This document shows positions 9,622 through 18,180 of a stretch of DNA of 64,000 nt, piece after piece (position 1 is the stretch's first letter; the number at the start of each line of letters is the position of its first letter). Origin of the DNA: Pseudomonas sp. CFBP13508 (GTDB lineage Bacteria; Pseudomonadota; Gammaproteobacteria; Pseudomonadales; Pseudomonadaceae); contig NZ_QFZZ01000004.1 of the NCBI RefSeq assembly GCF_005233515.1, forward strand, positions 382,644-446,643. The letters run 5' to 3'. A program made the translations under genes and the position numbers. The notes below the pieces were generated by a model. The model saw only the letters and a program-made list of their open reading frames with translations, made no database searches and was not told where the DNA came from.

Positions 9622-10485
9622 CTAAAGCTTGTTGAGCGGGATCTTCAGGTATACCACGCCGTTGTCCTCAGGCGCCGGCATATTCCCCGCCCGCACGTTC
9701 ACCTGAATCGCCGGCAGCAGCAACGTCGGCATGCCTAACCCAGCGTCACGTGTCGTGCGCATCTCGACGAACGCCGCTTCATCAATCCCGTCATGCACAT
9801 GAATATTGCTTTTGCGCTGTTCGCCAACAGTGGTCTGGCACTGTGAGGCGCGGCCCTCGGGCGGGTAATCGTGGCAGACGTAAAGCTTCACGCTGGCCGG
9901 AAACGCCAGCAGCTTCTGGATCGACTTGAACAATTGCTGCGCATTGCCGCCAGGGAAATCACAGCGCGCGGTGCCAACATCCGGCATGAACAGTGTGTCG
10001 CCCACCAGAATCTGTTCGCCGTCGATCAGGTAGGCCATGTCCGCTGGCGTATGGCCGGGGACGTGCAGGGCGGTGGCCTTGAGATTGCCGATCATGAACG
10101 ACTCGTTCGGCGCGAACAGATGATCGAACTGCGAGCCATCGACGCAAAATTCCGGCTCCAGGTTGAATAGCGCCTTGAACACATTCTGCACTTTGCTGAT
10201 CGATTCACCGATGGCGATTTTGCCGCCCAGTTCCCGACGCAGGTACGGCGCAGCGGAGAGGTGATCGGCGTGGGCGTGGGTTTCCAGCAGCCATTGCACT
10301 TGCAGCCGGTGCGCACGCACGAAAGCGATGATCTTGTCCGCCTGCGCGGTGCCGGTGCGCCCGGCAGCGCCGTCGTAATCGAGCACCGGGTCGACGATCG
10401 CGCACTGGCCGCCGTCGGCTTCATAGACCACGTAGCTGTAGGTCGAGGAGGCGGGGTCGAGGAACGCTTCAATCTGGGCGGACAT
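9622..10485 (-). CDS. MBL-fold persulfide dioxygenase-like protein (ETHE1/Blh type)
   Basis: A 287-residue metallo-beta-lactamase-fold enzyme with the metal motif H70-x-H72-x-D74-H75 (THAHADH). Further ligands are expected in HVPGHTPAD and in VCHDYPPEGR. The pattern of one mononuclear iron site plus the HDYPPEGR region is typical of the ETHE1/Blh group, which oxidise glutathione persulfide to sulfite; I infer the same reaction here. It is divergent from a BigR/SqrR-like repressor, and the SQR and sulfite-exporter genes follow that regulator, which supports a sulfide detoxification role. Glyoxalase II is a less likely alternative given the context. Confidence 0.85.
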   Translation of the reverse strand: MSAQIEAFLDPASSTYSYVVYEADGGQCAIVDPVLDYDGAAGRTGTAQADKIIAFVRAHRLQVQWLLETHAHADHLSAAPYLRRELGGKIAIGESISKVQNVFKALFNLEPEFCVDGSQFDHLFAPNESFMIGNLKATALHVPGHTPADMAYLIDGEQILVGDTLFMPDVGTARCDFPGGNAQQLFKSIQKLLAFPASVKLYVCHDYPPEGRASQCQTTVGEQRKSNIHVHDGIDEAAFVEMRTTRDAGLGMPTLLLPAIQVNVRAGNMPAPEDNGVVYLKIPLNKL

Positions 10486-10524
10486 GGCAGAAACCTGTGC
10501 TGAGGAATTTCGAGTTGCAACAGT

Positions 10525-10540
10525 TTATGTAAAAACATAA
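10525..10540. promoter_or_regulatory. Candidate operator of the BigR-like regulator
   Basis: TTATGTAAAAACATAA is a perfect dyad with two 6-base arms and a 4-base spacer, placed between the divergent MBL and arsR-type genes. It is AT-rich against a GC-rich background, as expected for an ArsR-family operator. Confidence 0.6.
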
Positions 10541-10577
10541 TGTTCGCAGCTTAAGTGACCTTCAAGGCCTCGTGCAA

Positions 10578-10919
10578 ATGCAATCCAGTCTGACCGAATG
10601 TGAAGTCGCCCAACTGCGCGCCTCGGCGTCCAAAGCCTGCGCCTTGCTCAAAGCCTTGGCCAATGAGGATCGCCTGTTGATCCTCTGTCAACTGACCCAG
10701 GGCGAACGCAACGTCGGCGAGCTGGAAAAAATCACCGGCGTACGCCAGCCGACGCTGTCCCAACAACTGGGCATCTTGCGCGATGAAGGCCTGGTCGCGA
10801 CCCGCCGCGAAGGCAAATACATTTTCTACGGCCTGGCCAGTCACGAAGTGATCCAGGTGATGAAGACCCTGTCGGGGCTGTATTGCGGAGCGGTACTCAA
10901 GAGCTGGGAACAGCCATAA
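10578..10919 (+). CDS. ArsR-family persulfide-sensing repressor (BigR/SqrR-like)
   Basis: About 113 residues with the ArsR winged helix (LKALANEDRLLILCQL, then VRQPTLSQQLGILRDEGLV). Counting from an upstream in-frame GTG at 10572, Cys39 and Cys105 lie 66 residues apart, the same spacing as the redox pair of BigR and SqrR, which form a disulfide or tetrasulfide when reactive sulfur rises. No ELCVCDL-type metal site is present, so metal sensing is unlikely. The ATG at 10578 has AAGG at about 10 bases; the GTG at 10572 is an alternative. It probably represses the divergent MBL gene and perhaps the SQR gene. Confidence 0.85.
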   Translation: MQSSLTECEVAQLRASASKACALLKALANEDRLLILCQLTQGERNVGELEKITGVRQPTLSQQLGILRDEGLVATRREGKYIFYGLASHEVIQVMKTLSGLYCGAVLKSWEQP

Positions 10920-10943
10920 ATGCCAGCCTTCACAAACATCTCC

Positions 10944-11032
10944 TGTGGGAGCGAGCCTGCTCGCGAAGGCGGCATGTCAGCCGACGAATAGTTGACTGAG
11001 CCACCGCTTTCGCGAGCAGGCTCGCTCCCACA
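10944..11032. repeat. REPIN of family A
   Basis: A forward copy at 10944-10967 and a reverse copy at 11009-11032 form a long hairpin-capable pair between the regulator and the SQR gene. It may partly separate their expression. Confidence 0.9.
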
Positions 11033-11085
11033 TTGTTTGTTGTGGTGGACCAAAAAATCCTTGCGTGCAGCAAAAGGAACAAGCA

Positions 11086-12330
11086 ATGAACGATCAACAC
11101 TGGGGCCCATCCATCAGTGCCGACATCGTGGTCATCGGCGGCGGCACGGCCGGCATCGGTTTTGCCGCCAGCCTGCTCAAGCGTGACCCGCAGCTCAAAG
11201 TCACCGTGATCGAACCGAGTTCACAGCACTACTATCAACCGGCGTGGACGCTGGTCGGCGGTGGTGCGTTTGATGTGAAAGACACCGTCAGGCCGATGAG
11301 CAAAGTCATGCCGCGTCAGGCGACATGGATTCAGGCCAGTGTCAGCGCCATCGACCCGCAAAGCCGCCAACTCACCCTCGACGACCGACGCACCGTCAGC
11401 TATCAGAACCTGGTCGTCTGCCCCGGCCTGCGCCTGGCCTGGGAGAAAATCGAAGGCTTGCAGGAAAGCCTCGGCCAGCACGGCGTCACCTCCAACTACA
11501 GCTATCAGCACGCCCAGTACACCTGGGATCAAGTGCGGAAACTGCGCGATGGCCGGGCGCTGTTCACCCAACCAGCGATGCCGATCAAATGTGCCGGCGC
11601 GCCGCAGAAGGCCCTGTATCTGTCTTGCGATTACTGGCGCAAATCCGCCGTGCTGAAAGACATCAATGTCGAATTCAATCTCGCTGGCGCTGCGCTGTTT
11701 GGCGTGCCGACCTTCGTGCCGCCGTTGATGAAGTACATCGAACAGTACGGCGCGCAACTGGCGTTCAACTCGAATCTGGTCAAGGTCGACGGCCCGGCGA
11801 AAACCGCCTGGTTTGAAGTCAAGGACGCCGACGGCAATGTCAGCCGGATCGCGAAAACCTTCGATCTGCTGCACGTCGTGCCGCCACAAGTCGCGCCGGA
11901 TTTCATCGCACAGAGTGCGCTGGCCGATGCCGGCGGTTGGTGCGAAGTCGATCCACACAGCTTGCAGCATCCGCGTTATCCCGAGGTGTTCGCACTGGGC
12001 GATATCTGCGGCACCAGCAATGCGAAAACTGCCGCAGCGGTGCGCAAGCAGGTTGTCGTCGTTGCGCAGAACCTCCTGGCCGCGCGCAAGCATCAACCGC
12101 TGCCGCTCAAATACGACGGCTACGGCTCGTGCCCGCTGACGGTGGAGAAGGGCAAGGTGATCCTCGCCGAGTTCGGCTATGGCGGCAAACTGCTGCCGAC
12201 TTTCCCGCTGGACCCGACCGTGCCAAGGCGTTCGGCATGGTGGCTGAAAGCGACGCTGCTGCCGTGGTTCTACTGGCACGGCATGCTCAAGGGCCGCGAG
12301 TGGCTGACGCGTCTGTCCAAGGTCGACTGA
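11086..12330 (+). CDS. Sulfide:quinone oxidoreductase, type II-like
   Basis: A 414-residue flavoprotein with an N-terminal FAD motif (VVIGGGTAGIGFA). Cys169 in KCAGAPQKALYLS and Cys349 in YGSCPLTVEKGKVILAEF match the catalytic cysteines of the human-type (type II) SQOR, which are separated by nearly the same distance. It should oxidise sulfide to a persulfide and pass electrons to quinone at the inner membrane. GDICGTSNAKTAAAVRKQ is the second FAD-contact region. The ATG at 11086 has AAAGGA at good spacing. It lies between the persulfide sensor and a TauE-type exporter, so sulfide detoxification is the most consistent role. Confidence 0.88.
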   Translation: MNDQHWGPSISADIVVIGGGTAGIGFAASLLKRDPQLKVTVIEPSSQHYYQPAWTLVGGGAFDVKDTVRPMSKVMPRQATWIQASVSAIDPQSRQLTLDDRRTVSYQNLVVCPGLRLAWEKIEGLQESLGQHGVTSNYSYQHAQYTWDQVRKLRDGRALFTQPAMPIKCAGAPQKALYLSCDYWRKSAVLKDINVEFNLAGAALFGVPTFVPPLMKYIEQYGAQLAFNSNLVKVDGPAKTAWFEVKDADGNVSRIAKTFDLLHVVPPQVAPDFIAQSALADAGGWCEVDPHSLQHPRYPEVFALGDICGTSNAKTAAAVRKQVVVVAQNLLAARKHQPLPLKYDGYGSCPLTVEKGKVILAEFGYGGKLLPTFPLDPTVPRRSAWWLKATLLPWFYWHGMLKGREWLTRLSKVD

Positions 12331-12340
12331 GAAAACACTT

Positions 12341-13141
12341 ATGTTGCTGGCAAGTCTGTTTGGCGTGGTGATGGGGTTGGTCCTCGGCCTGACCGGCGCG
12401 GGCGGCGGGATTCTCGCGGTGCCGGCGCTGGTGCTCGGGCTCGGCTGGACGATGACGCAAGCGGCGCCGGTGGCCTTGTTTGCGGTCGGCAGCGCGGCGG
12501 CGGTCGGGGCGATCGATGGTTTGCGCCATGGCCTGGTGCGTTACCGCGCGGCGCTATTGATCGCCGCGTTGGGCGCGGTGTTTTCGCCGCTGGGGATCTA
12601 CTTTGCGCATCAGTTGCCGGAAAAGATTCTGATGATGCTGTTCAGCCTGCTGATGGTGATGGTCGCCTGGCGAATGTTCAGAAAAGAGCGGCAGCAAGCG
12701 GGGCCGAGCGATCACGGCCATGCCAGTTGGGGCCAGAAAAACTGCATGCTCAACGAGCAGACCGGGCGCTTCGACTGGACCGCCAAATGCACCGCCACCC
12801 TGGCTGCACTGGGAGCGGTTACTGGCGTGGTGTCGGGATTGCTCGGCGTCGGTGGCGGGTTCCTGATTGTGCCGGCGTTCAAGCAACTAACCGATGTGCA
12901 GATGCGCGGCATCGTTGCCACGTCGTTGATGGTGATCAGTCTGATTTCAGTGATCGGGGTAATCGGCTCGTTTCATGCGGGGGTGCGTATCGACAGCCAG
13001 GGTGCGGCGTTCATTGTCGCCAGCATCATTGGCATGCTCATCGGTCGCAGGCTGTGCGCGCAGGTGCCGGCGCGGGCGTTGCAGGTGGGGTTTGCCAGTG
13101 TCTGTCTGGTGGTGGCGGGGTACATGTTGTTGCGGGCTTGA
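12341..13141 (+). CDS. TauE/SafE-family sulfite/organosulfur exporter
   Basis: A 266-residue membrane protein with about eight hydrophobic helices in two repeats. Each repeat starts with a glycine-rich helix (GLTGAGGGILAVPALVLGL and GLLGVGGGFLIVPAFK), the hallmark of the TauE/SafE family. A hydrophilic loop lies around 105-140. It starts 10 bases after the SQR gene, so the two are very likely co-transcribed. In the sulfide module it could export sulfite or thiosulfate made by the persulfide dioxygenase; the substrate is inferred. Confidence 0.88.
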   Translation: MLLASLFGVVMGLVLGLTGAGGGILAVPALVLGLGWTMTQAAPVALFAVGSAAAVGAIDGLRHGLVRYRAALLIAALGAVFSPLGIYFAHQLPEKILMMLFSLLMVMVAWRMFRKERQQAGPSDHGHASWGQKNCMLNEQTGRFDWTAKCTATLAALGAVTGVVSGLLGVGGGFLIVPAFKQLTDVQMRGIVATSLMVISLISVIGVIGSFHAGVRIDSQGAAFIVASIIGMLIGRRLCAQVPARALQVGFASVCLVVAGYMLLRA

Positions 13142-13142
13142 C

Positions 13143-13224
13143 GATCAGAAGATCGCAGCCTCGTTGCACTCGACAGCTCCTACAGGGGGAATGCGATTCC
13201 TCTAGGAGCTGCGATCTTTTCAGA
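13143..13224. repeat. REPIN of family B
   Basis: Inverted pair of the GATCGCAGCC/GGCTGCGATC family with the AGCTCCTAC and GTAGGAGCT cores. It sits between two converging genes. Confidence 0.8.
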
Positions 13225-13227
13225 CGG

Positions 13228-14508
13228 TTACAACACCAGGTGCGGCAGCCACAGCGAAATCGCCGGCACGTAGGTCACCAGCAGCAGCACCAGGAACAGC
13301 ACGCCATAGAACGGCAGCAGCGCTTTTACGGTGCTTTCGATACTGACCTTGCCCACCGCCGAGCCGACGAAGAGCACGGCCCCCACGGGCGGTGTTATCA
13401 ATCCGATCCCCAGGTTCACCAGCATGATCATGCCGAACTGCACCGGATCGACACCGATGCCCATGATCACTGGCATCAGGATCGGCGTGAGGATAAGGAT
13501 CAGCGGCGCCATGTCCATCACCGTGCCGAGCAACAGCAGCATGACGTTGATGCACATGAGGATCACGTAGCGGTTGTCCGACAGGGTCAGGAACAGCGTG
13601 GTGATCTTCGCCGGAATCTGCATCAGGGTCATGATGTAGCCGAAGCTGGCGGCGAAACCGATCAGGATCATCACAATGGAGATGGTGCGCACCGTGCGGT
13701 GCATCAGCTTGGGCAACTCGCTCCATTTGTAGTCGCGGTAGATGAACATGGTCACGAAGAATGACCACAGCACGGCGATGGCCGCCGATTCAGTGGCGGT
13801 GAAAATACCCGAGAGAATGCCGCCGAGGATGATCACCATCGCCATCATGCCCCACAGGGCTTCGCCGACGATCTTCAGCGCCTGGCGCATCGGAATCACT
13901 TCGCCCTTGGGGTAGTTGCGCTTTTTCGCGAAGATCAGGCACAGCACCATCAGGCAGGCGCTCATCAGCAGGCCCGGGACGATGCCGGCCATGAACAGCG
14001 AAGCGATCGACACCGTACCGCCAGCGGCCAGCGAGTAGAGCACAGAGTTGTGGCTTGGCGGAGTCAGCAGGGCTTGCACCGAACCGCTGACGGTCACGGC
14101 GGTGGAGAAGTCCCGTGGATAACCCTTGCGCTCCATCTCCGGAATCAGCACCGAACCCACCGACGCGGTGTCGGCCACCGACGAACCGGAGATCGCGCCG
14201 AAGAACGTCGAGGCAACGATGTTGACCAGCGACAGACCACCGCGCACGAACCCGACCAGCACCCCGGCACACGCCACCAACCGCCGGGACATGCCGCCCT
14301 CGGCCATGATCGCGCCGGCGAGGACGAAGAACGGAATCGCCAGCAGCGAGAATTTGTTCACCCCCGAGGCGACCTGGATCATCACCGCCTGGAAGGGAAT
14401 GTCGATCCACCAAGCGCCGATCAGCGCAGCGGCGCCCAACGCGTAGGCGACCGGCATGCCGATCAGGATCAATACGATAAAACTGCCCAGCAGGATCAGA
14501 GCGTCCAT
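13228..14508 (-). CDS. dctM: TRAP transporter large permease (DctM)
   Basis: 426 residues with about twelve hydrophobic helices, typical of the DctM component that moves the substrate with Na+. Recognisable segments are GMPVAYALG near the start, EGGMSRRLVACAGVLVG, and PPSHNSVLYSLAAGG in the middle. The ATG overlaps the stop of the small permease by one base (TAATG), so the two are coupled. It is the last gene of the uronate cluster; substrate is inferred from context. A family B REPIN follows it. Confidence 0.93.
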   Translation of the reverse strand: MDALILLGSFIVLILIGMPVAYALGAAALIGAWWIDIPFQAVMIQVASGVNKFSLLAIPFFVLAGAIMAEGGMSRRLVACAGVLVGFVRGGLSLVNIVASTFFGAISGSSVADTASVGSVLIPEMERKGYPRDFSTAVTVSGSVQALLTPPSHNSVLYSLAAGGTVSIASLFMAGIVPGLLMSACLMVLCLIFAKKRNYPKGEVIPMRQALKIVGEALWGMMAMVIILGGILSGIFTATESAAIAVLWSFFVTMFIYRDYKWSELPKLMHRTVRTISIVMILIGFAASFGYIMTLMQIPAKITTLFLTLSDNRYVILMCINVMLLLLGTVMDMAPLILILTPILMPVIMGIGVDPVQFGMIMLVNLGIGLITPPVGAVLFVGSAVGKVSIESTVKALLPFYGVLFLVLLLVTYVPAISLWLPHLVL

Positions 14509-15035
14509 TAAACGGCACCTTCACTTTCTTCAACCAGGTCGAACTGCACGACCCGACGTTTGCTCTGGTCACCGAGCAAGAGTTTTTCCACGACAAAAAT
14601 CAGCGTCAGCAAGCCGCCCAGGGGGATCGGCAGATAGGTCACGCCAACGCGCAGATCGGGCAGGGCGGCCATGAACTGGTTCCAGGTGGACATGCACAGC
14701 TTGGTGCCCCAGATGGTCATGAAGATGCAGATGGCCGCCATCAGCAGTTGCGAAAAAATCGCCGCTGCGGATTTCAGCTGCGGTGGCATGCGGTCGGTGA
14801 GCATGGCCACGGCCATGTGCGCACCGGCGCGGTAACTGGCGGCGGCGCCGATGAAGGTGAACACCATCATCAGCAGGATCGCCGTTGGCTCAGGCCAGCT
14901 GGAGCCGGTGCCGAGCACGTAGCGGGCGAACACGCCCCAGGGAATCATCAGGGAAATCGCCAGGACGGAAAGGCCGGCGACCCAGATGCACGTCATGTAG
15001 ATTTTGTCGTTGATACGCAGCAGCAGATTCTTCAT
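14508..15035 (-). CDS. dctQ: TRAP transporter small permease (DctQ)
   Basis: A 175-residue protein with four predicted helices, the usual DctQ topology. It contains the conserved EPTAILLMMVFTFIGAAASYR region. It forms the membrane complex with DctM and accepts substrate from DctP. It is separated from dctP by 75 bases that hold a GC-rich hairpin and is coupled to dctM by a 1-base overlap. Confidence 0.93.
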   Translation of the reverse strand: MKNLLLRINDKIYMTCIWVAGLSVLAISLMIPWGVFARYVLGTGSSWPEPTAILLMMVFTFIGAAASYRAGAHMAVAMLTDRMPPQLKSAAAIFSQLLMAAICIFMTIWGTKLCMSTWNQFMAALPDLRVGVTYLPIPLGGLLTLIFVVEKLLLGDQSKRRVVQFDLVEESEGAV

Positions 15036-15053
15036 CGGGTTCCACCGTAACCG

Positions 15054-15078
15054 GGCGCGCCTGAACCGCTGGCGCGCC
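15054..15078 (-). promoter_or_regulatory. GC-rich hairpin between dctP and dctQ
   Basis: GGCGCGCC, nine bases, then GGCGCGCC again form an 8-bp stem in the intercistronic gap. No T-run follows it on the minus strand. Such structures often protect the 3' end of the binding-protein message so that more of it is made than of the permease. Confidence 0.5.
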
Positions 15079-15110
15079 GGGCCTTTTTCATGAGTACAGA
15101 GCGGGAGGCG

Positions 15111-16085
15111 TTACTGAACGGCTTCGATCTTTTTGATCAGGTCGGCGTACTTCGCGCCGTACTTTTCCCGTACCGGTGCGGTGGCGTCGTAGAAGGGTTT
15201 CTTGTCAACGGTGATGAACTCGACGCCGGCGGCCTTGAGTTTTTCTTCGCTGGCAGCGGACTTCTTGTCCCACAACACGCGTTCTTCAGCCTGGGCAGCC
15301 TTGGCCGCGGTTTTGACCATCTTCTGTTGATCCGGAGTGAGTTTTTCCCAGGTGATTTTCGACATCACGATCGGCTCTGGCAGGATCAGGTGACCGGTCA
15401 GGCTGTAGAACTTGGCGTTCTGGAAGTGGTTGTGTTCGAGCAGGGTCGGCGGGTTGTTTTCCGCGCCGTCGATCACGCCGGTCTGCAGGGCGCTGAAGAT
15501 TTCCCCGGTGTCCATGGCGATGCCGTTACCGCCCATGGCGTTCATCATGTCGATGAACATCGGGTTGCCTTGTACGCGGATCTTCATGCCCTTGAGGTCT
15601 TCGAGCTTGCGCACCGGTTTCTTGGTGTAGATGTTGCGCGTGCCGCCGTCCATCCACGCCAGGGCCACCAGGCCGAATTCGGAGTTGGTGATCTTGTCGA
15701 GGATCTCATCGCCCACCGGGCCATCGATGACGTTACGCATGTGTTGCTGGTCGCGGAAGATGAACGGCATGTTGAACACGTTCACATCCGGCACCACAGG
15801 GCCGACGATACCCAGGCTGACGCGCGACAACTGCACCGCGCCGACCTGCATCTGCTCGATGACTTCCTTCTCGGAGCCAAGCACACCGCCCGGGAAGTAT
15901 TGGAAGGTCAGTTCGCCGTTGGTTTCCTTGGTCAGGGTGTCGCCCATGGATTTTTCAGCCACCACGGTTGGATAACCGGCGGGGTGAATGTCGGCAAATT
16001 TGAGTTTCATTTCCGCCTGAGCGGCACCGGCAAAGGTGAACATCAGCGGGAGTGCAGCGGCGAGCAAGGTGCGTTTGAAGTTCAT
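15111..16085 (-). CDS. dctP: TRAP transporter solute-binding protein (DctP)
   Basis: 324 residues with a Sec signal peptide (MNFKRTLLAAALPLMFTFAGAAQA, cleavage after AQA). The mature protein is a periplasmic DctP receptor with the conserved RVQGNPMFIDMMNAMGG motif, whose arginine normally binds a substrate carboxylate. The neighbouring uronate dehydrogenase and lactonase suggest D-glucuronate or D-galacturonate as ligand; several TRAP receptors of this group are known to bind those acids. GGAG lies a suitable distance upstream of the ATG. Confidence 0.93.
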   Translation of the reverse strand: MNFKRTLLAAALPLMFTFAGAAQAEMKLKFADIHPAGYPTVVAEKSMGDTLTKETNGELTFQYFPGGVLGSEKEVIEQMQVGAVQLSRVSLGIVGPVVPDVNVFNMPFIFRDQQHMRNVIDGPVGDEILDKITNSEFGLVALAWMDGGTRNIYTKKPVRKLEDLKGMKIRVQGNPMFIDMMNAMGGNGIAMDTGEIFSALQTGVIDGAENNPPTLLEHNHFQNAKFYSLTGHLILPEPIVMSKITWEKLTPDQQKMVKTAAKAAQAEERVLWDKKSAASEEKLKAAGVEFITVDKKPFYDATAPVREKYGAKYADLIKKIEAVQ

Positions 16086-16146
16086 GGGGGGTGAGTCTCC
16101 AGTCTTGTTATTTTTGTGTTCAAGGCGCAGCGGTGCAGCAGAGGGT

Positions 16147-17040
16147 CTAAAGCAAATCGTTGAATTGCGGTTCGGCGAGGCCTTTGACGCCTGGCTTCAG
16201 GGCGAACACGCCGCCGGCCAGGGATTGCGGGTCGTGGTCATCGCCGGGGCGAATCGAGGCGACAAACAAGGTGTCCAGGTTGCTGCCGCCGAAGGCGCAC
16301 ATGGTCGGTTTCTTCACCGGTACTTCCAGCGAGAAATCCAGCCGGCCGTCCGGGGCAAAGCGGTGAATCAGGCCGGCGTCGTTGGCGCAGATCCAGTAGC
16401 AGCCTTCGGCATCCACGGCAGCGCCATCGGGGCGGCCGGGGAAATGATTCATGTCGACGAAGATTCGGCGATTCGATGGCGTGCCGGTCTCGGTGTCGTA
16501 ATCGAAGGCCCAGATCAGTTGCACATTGGGGTGCGAATCCGACAGGTACATGGTCTTGCCGTCAGGGCTGAAAGCGAGGCCGTTGGGCACGATGAAGCCA
16601 TCCAGCTGCGCTTCGATCACGCCCGTCTGCCCGGCGCCGTAGCGATAGAGTCGGCCTTCGGGCGCGTTCAGGCCCATGTTGAGCACCATGCTGCCCGCCC
16701 AGAAACGCCCTTGGCGATCACAGCGACCGTCGTTGAGGCGCATGTCGGCGCGGCTGTGCTCTACGGTGGCGAGCAACTCACTGTCGAGGCTGCCGTCGCT
16801 GTGCGGGTGCAGGCGAAAGAAGCCGCTTTCCATGCCAGCGACCCAGCCGCCACTGCGGTGGCGGGTGATGCAGGCGAGCATTTCCGGGGCCTTCCACGAG
16901 GCAACATGCCCGCTGTCAGCGCTCCAGCGTTGCAGCCCGCCGTTGGGGATGTCGACCCAGTACAGGGCGTTTTCCTGCGGCACCCAGACCGGGCTTTCAC
17001 CGACCGCGTTGCGGGCGTCGACGATCAATTCGGCTTGCAT
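16147..17040 (-). CDS. SMP-30/gluconolactonase-family lactonase
   Basis: About 297 residues of the SMP-30/regucalcin six-bladed propeller family. Visible hallmarks are GESPVW near the start (metal-binding Glu), RLNDGRCDRQGRFWAGSM, and FIVPNGLAFSPDGKTMYLSDS. Beside uronate dehydrogenase its likely substrate is the aldaro-lactone produced by that enzyme, which it would hydrolyse to glucarate or galactarate. The ATG at 17040 is preferred because GGGA lies about 6 bases upstream; in-frame ATGs at 17046 and 17052 are alternatives. Confidence 0.85.
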   Translation of the reverse strand: MQAELIVDARNAVGESPVWVPQENALYWVDIPNGGLQRWSADSGHVASWKAPEMLACITRHRSGGWVAGMESGFFRLHPHSDGSLDSELLATVEHSRADMRLNDGRCDRQGRFWAGSMVLNMGLNAPEGRLYRYGAGQTGVIEAQLDGFIVPNGLAFSPDGKTMYLSDSHPNVQLIWAFDYDTETGTPSNRRIFVDMNHFPGRPDGAAVDAEGCYWICANDAGLIHRFAPDGRLDFSLEVPVKKPTMCAFGGSNLDTLFVASIRPGDDHDPQSLAGGVFALKPGVKGLAEPQFNDLL

Positions 17041-17083
17041 ACTCATTCCCATGGTTTTTATTGGAGGGGATCAAGTCGAACGG

Positions 17084-17908
17084 TCAGTCGCCGAACGGGC
17101 CTGCTGCGACGAAAGCGCCGCCCTGATAGATCCGCGCCGGGTCATCGTCGGCTGGCATCGGTTGCGCTTCGACCTTGTCGCGGAACACTTCCGAGGTGTC
17201 CTTGGCTTCGAAACCGAGGTGGCTGGCGTAGCGGTTGTCCCACCAGACGTCTTTGTTGGCGGACATGCCGTAGACCACGGTGTGGCCGACGTTCGGTGTG
17301 TACAGCGAGCGTTCGAGCAGTTGCGTGAGATCGTCGAAGCTCAGCCAGGTGTGCATCATCCGGCGGTTCTGCGGTTCGGGGAACGAGGAGCCGATGCGGA
17401 TGCTGACGGTTTCGATACCGTAGCGATCGAAGTAGAAACTGGCCATGTCTTCGCCGTAGGACTTGGACAAGCCGTAGTAACCATCGGGACGACGCGCCGA
17501 AGTGGCGTCGAGCTGTTGGTCCTGTTTGTAGAAACCGATGACGTGGTTGGAGCTGGCGAAGATCACCCGCTTCACACCGTGCTTGCGCGCCGCTTCGTAA
17601 ATGTGGAACACGCCGCAGATGTTGGCACCGAGGATTTCTTCGAACGGGCGCTCGACCGAGACGCCACCGAAATGCAGGATTGCATCGACCCCTTCGACCA
17701 GTTGATGCACGGCTTGCTTGTCGGCGAGGTCGCAGAGCACGACTTCTTCGTGTTCATCGACGGCCGGGGCGAGGGCGGCGATGTCGGACAGGCGCAGCAC
17801 ATTGGCGTAAGGGCGCAGGCGTTCGCGCAACACTTTGCCCAGGCCGCCGGCGGCACCGGTCAGCAGCAGGCGGTTGAAAGGAGCGCGGGGGGTAGAGGTA
17901 GACGTCAT
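17084..17908 (-). CDS. udh: Uronate dehydrogenase (NAD+)
   Basis: A 274-residue short-chain dehydrogenase that oxidises D-glucuronate and D-galacturonate to aldaro-lactones with NAD+. The sequence is very close to the Pseudomonas Udh proteins known to me: LLLTGAAGGLGKVLRERL (NAD-binding GxxGxxG), ILHFGGVSVERPFEEILG, ASSNHVIGFY, and the catalytic YxxxK in YYGLSKSYGED. The ATG at 17908 follows AGGGA; an in-frame start 18 bases upstream is less likely. It heads the udh-lactonase-dctPQM run. A candidate operator lies at 17940-17959. Confidence 0.95.
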   Translation of the reverse strand: MTSTSTPRAPFNRLLLTGAAGGLGKVLRERLRPYANVLRLSDIAALAPAVDEHEEVVLCDLADKQAVHQLVEGVDAILHFGGVSVERPFEEILGANICGVFHIYEAARKHGVKRVIFASSNHVIGFYKQDQQLDATSARRPDGYYGLSKSYGEDMASFYFDRYGIETVSIRIGSSFPEPQNRRMMHTWLSFDDLTQLLERSLYTPNVGHTVVYGMSANKDVWWDNRYASHLGFEAKDTSEVFRDKVEAQPMPADDDPARIYQGGAFVAAGPFGD

Positions 17909-17939
17909 GGCAATCCCTGAACACATTGTTATTAGGTTT

Positions 17940-17959
17940 GTTGTAGGTTGTCGTATGAC
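17940..17959. promoter_or_regulatory. Candidate operator upstream of udh
   Basis: GTTGTAGGTTGTCGTATGAC matches the reverse complement of the oprD-upstream site (GTTGTACGACGACGTATGAC) at 16 of 20 positions. It lies 32 bases upstream of the udh start. Confidence 0.6.
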
Positions 17960-18076
17960 TGCGCTGAAGTATCGGTAGGGTTTCCGGATCTTGTCAACGC
18001 GACTTTTGGTGTAGATGACGGAAGGGGCGGTTCATTTTCTCAACACCCGATACCTGCCTGGCAATGCAATCCCCTT

Positions 18077-18164
18077 GTGGGAGCGAGCCTGCTCGCGAAG
18101 GCGTTGTGCCAGTCAGAACAAGTCGACTGGTCCGGCGCTTTCGCGAGCAGGCTCGCTCCCACAG
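18077..18164. repeat. REPIN of family A
   Basis: A forward copy at 18077-18100 and a reverse copy at 18141-18164, between oprD and udh. Confidence 0.9.
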
Positions 18165-18180
18165 GGCAAACCGCCAACCC

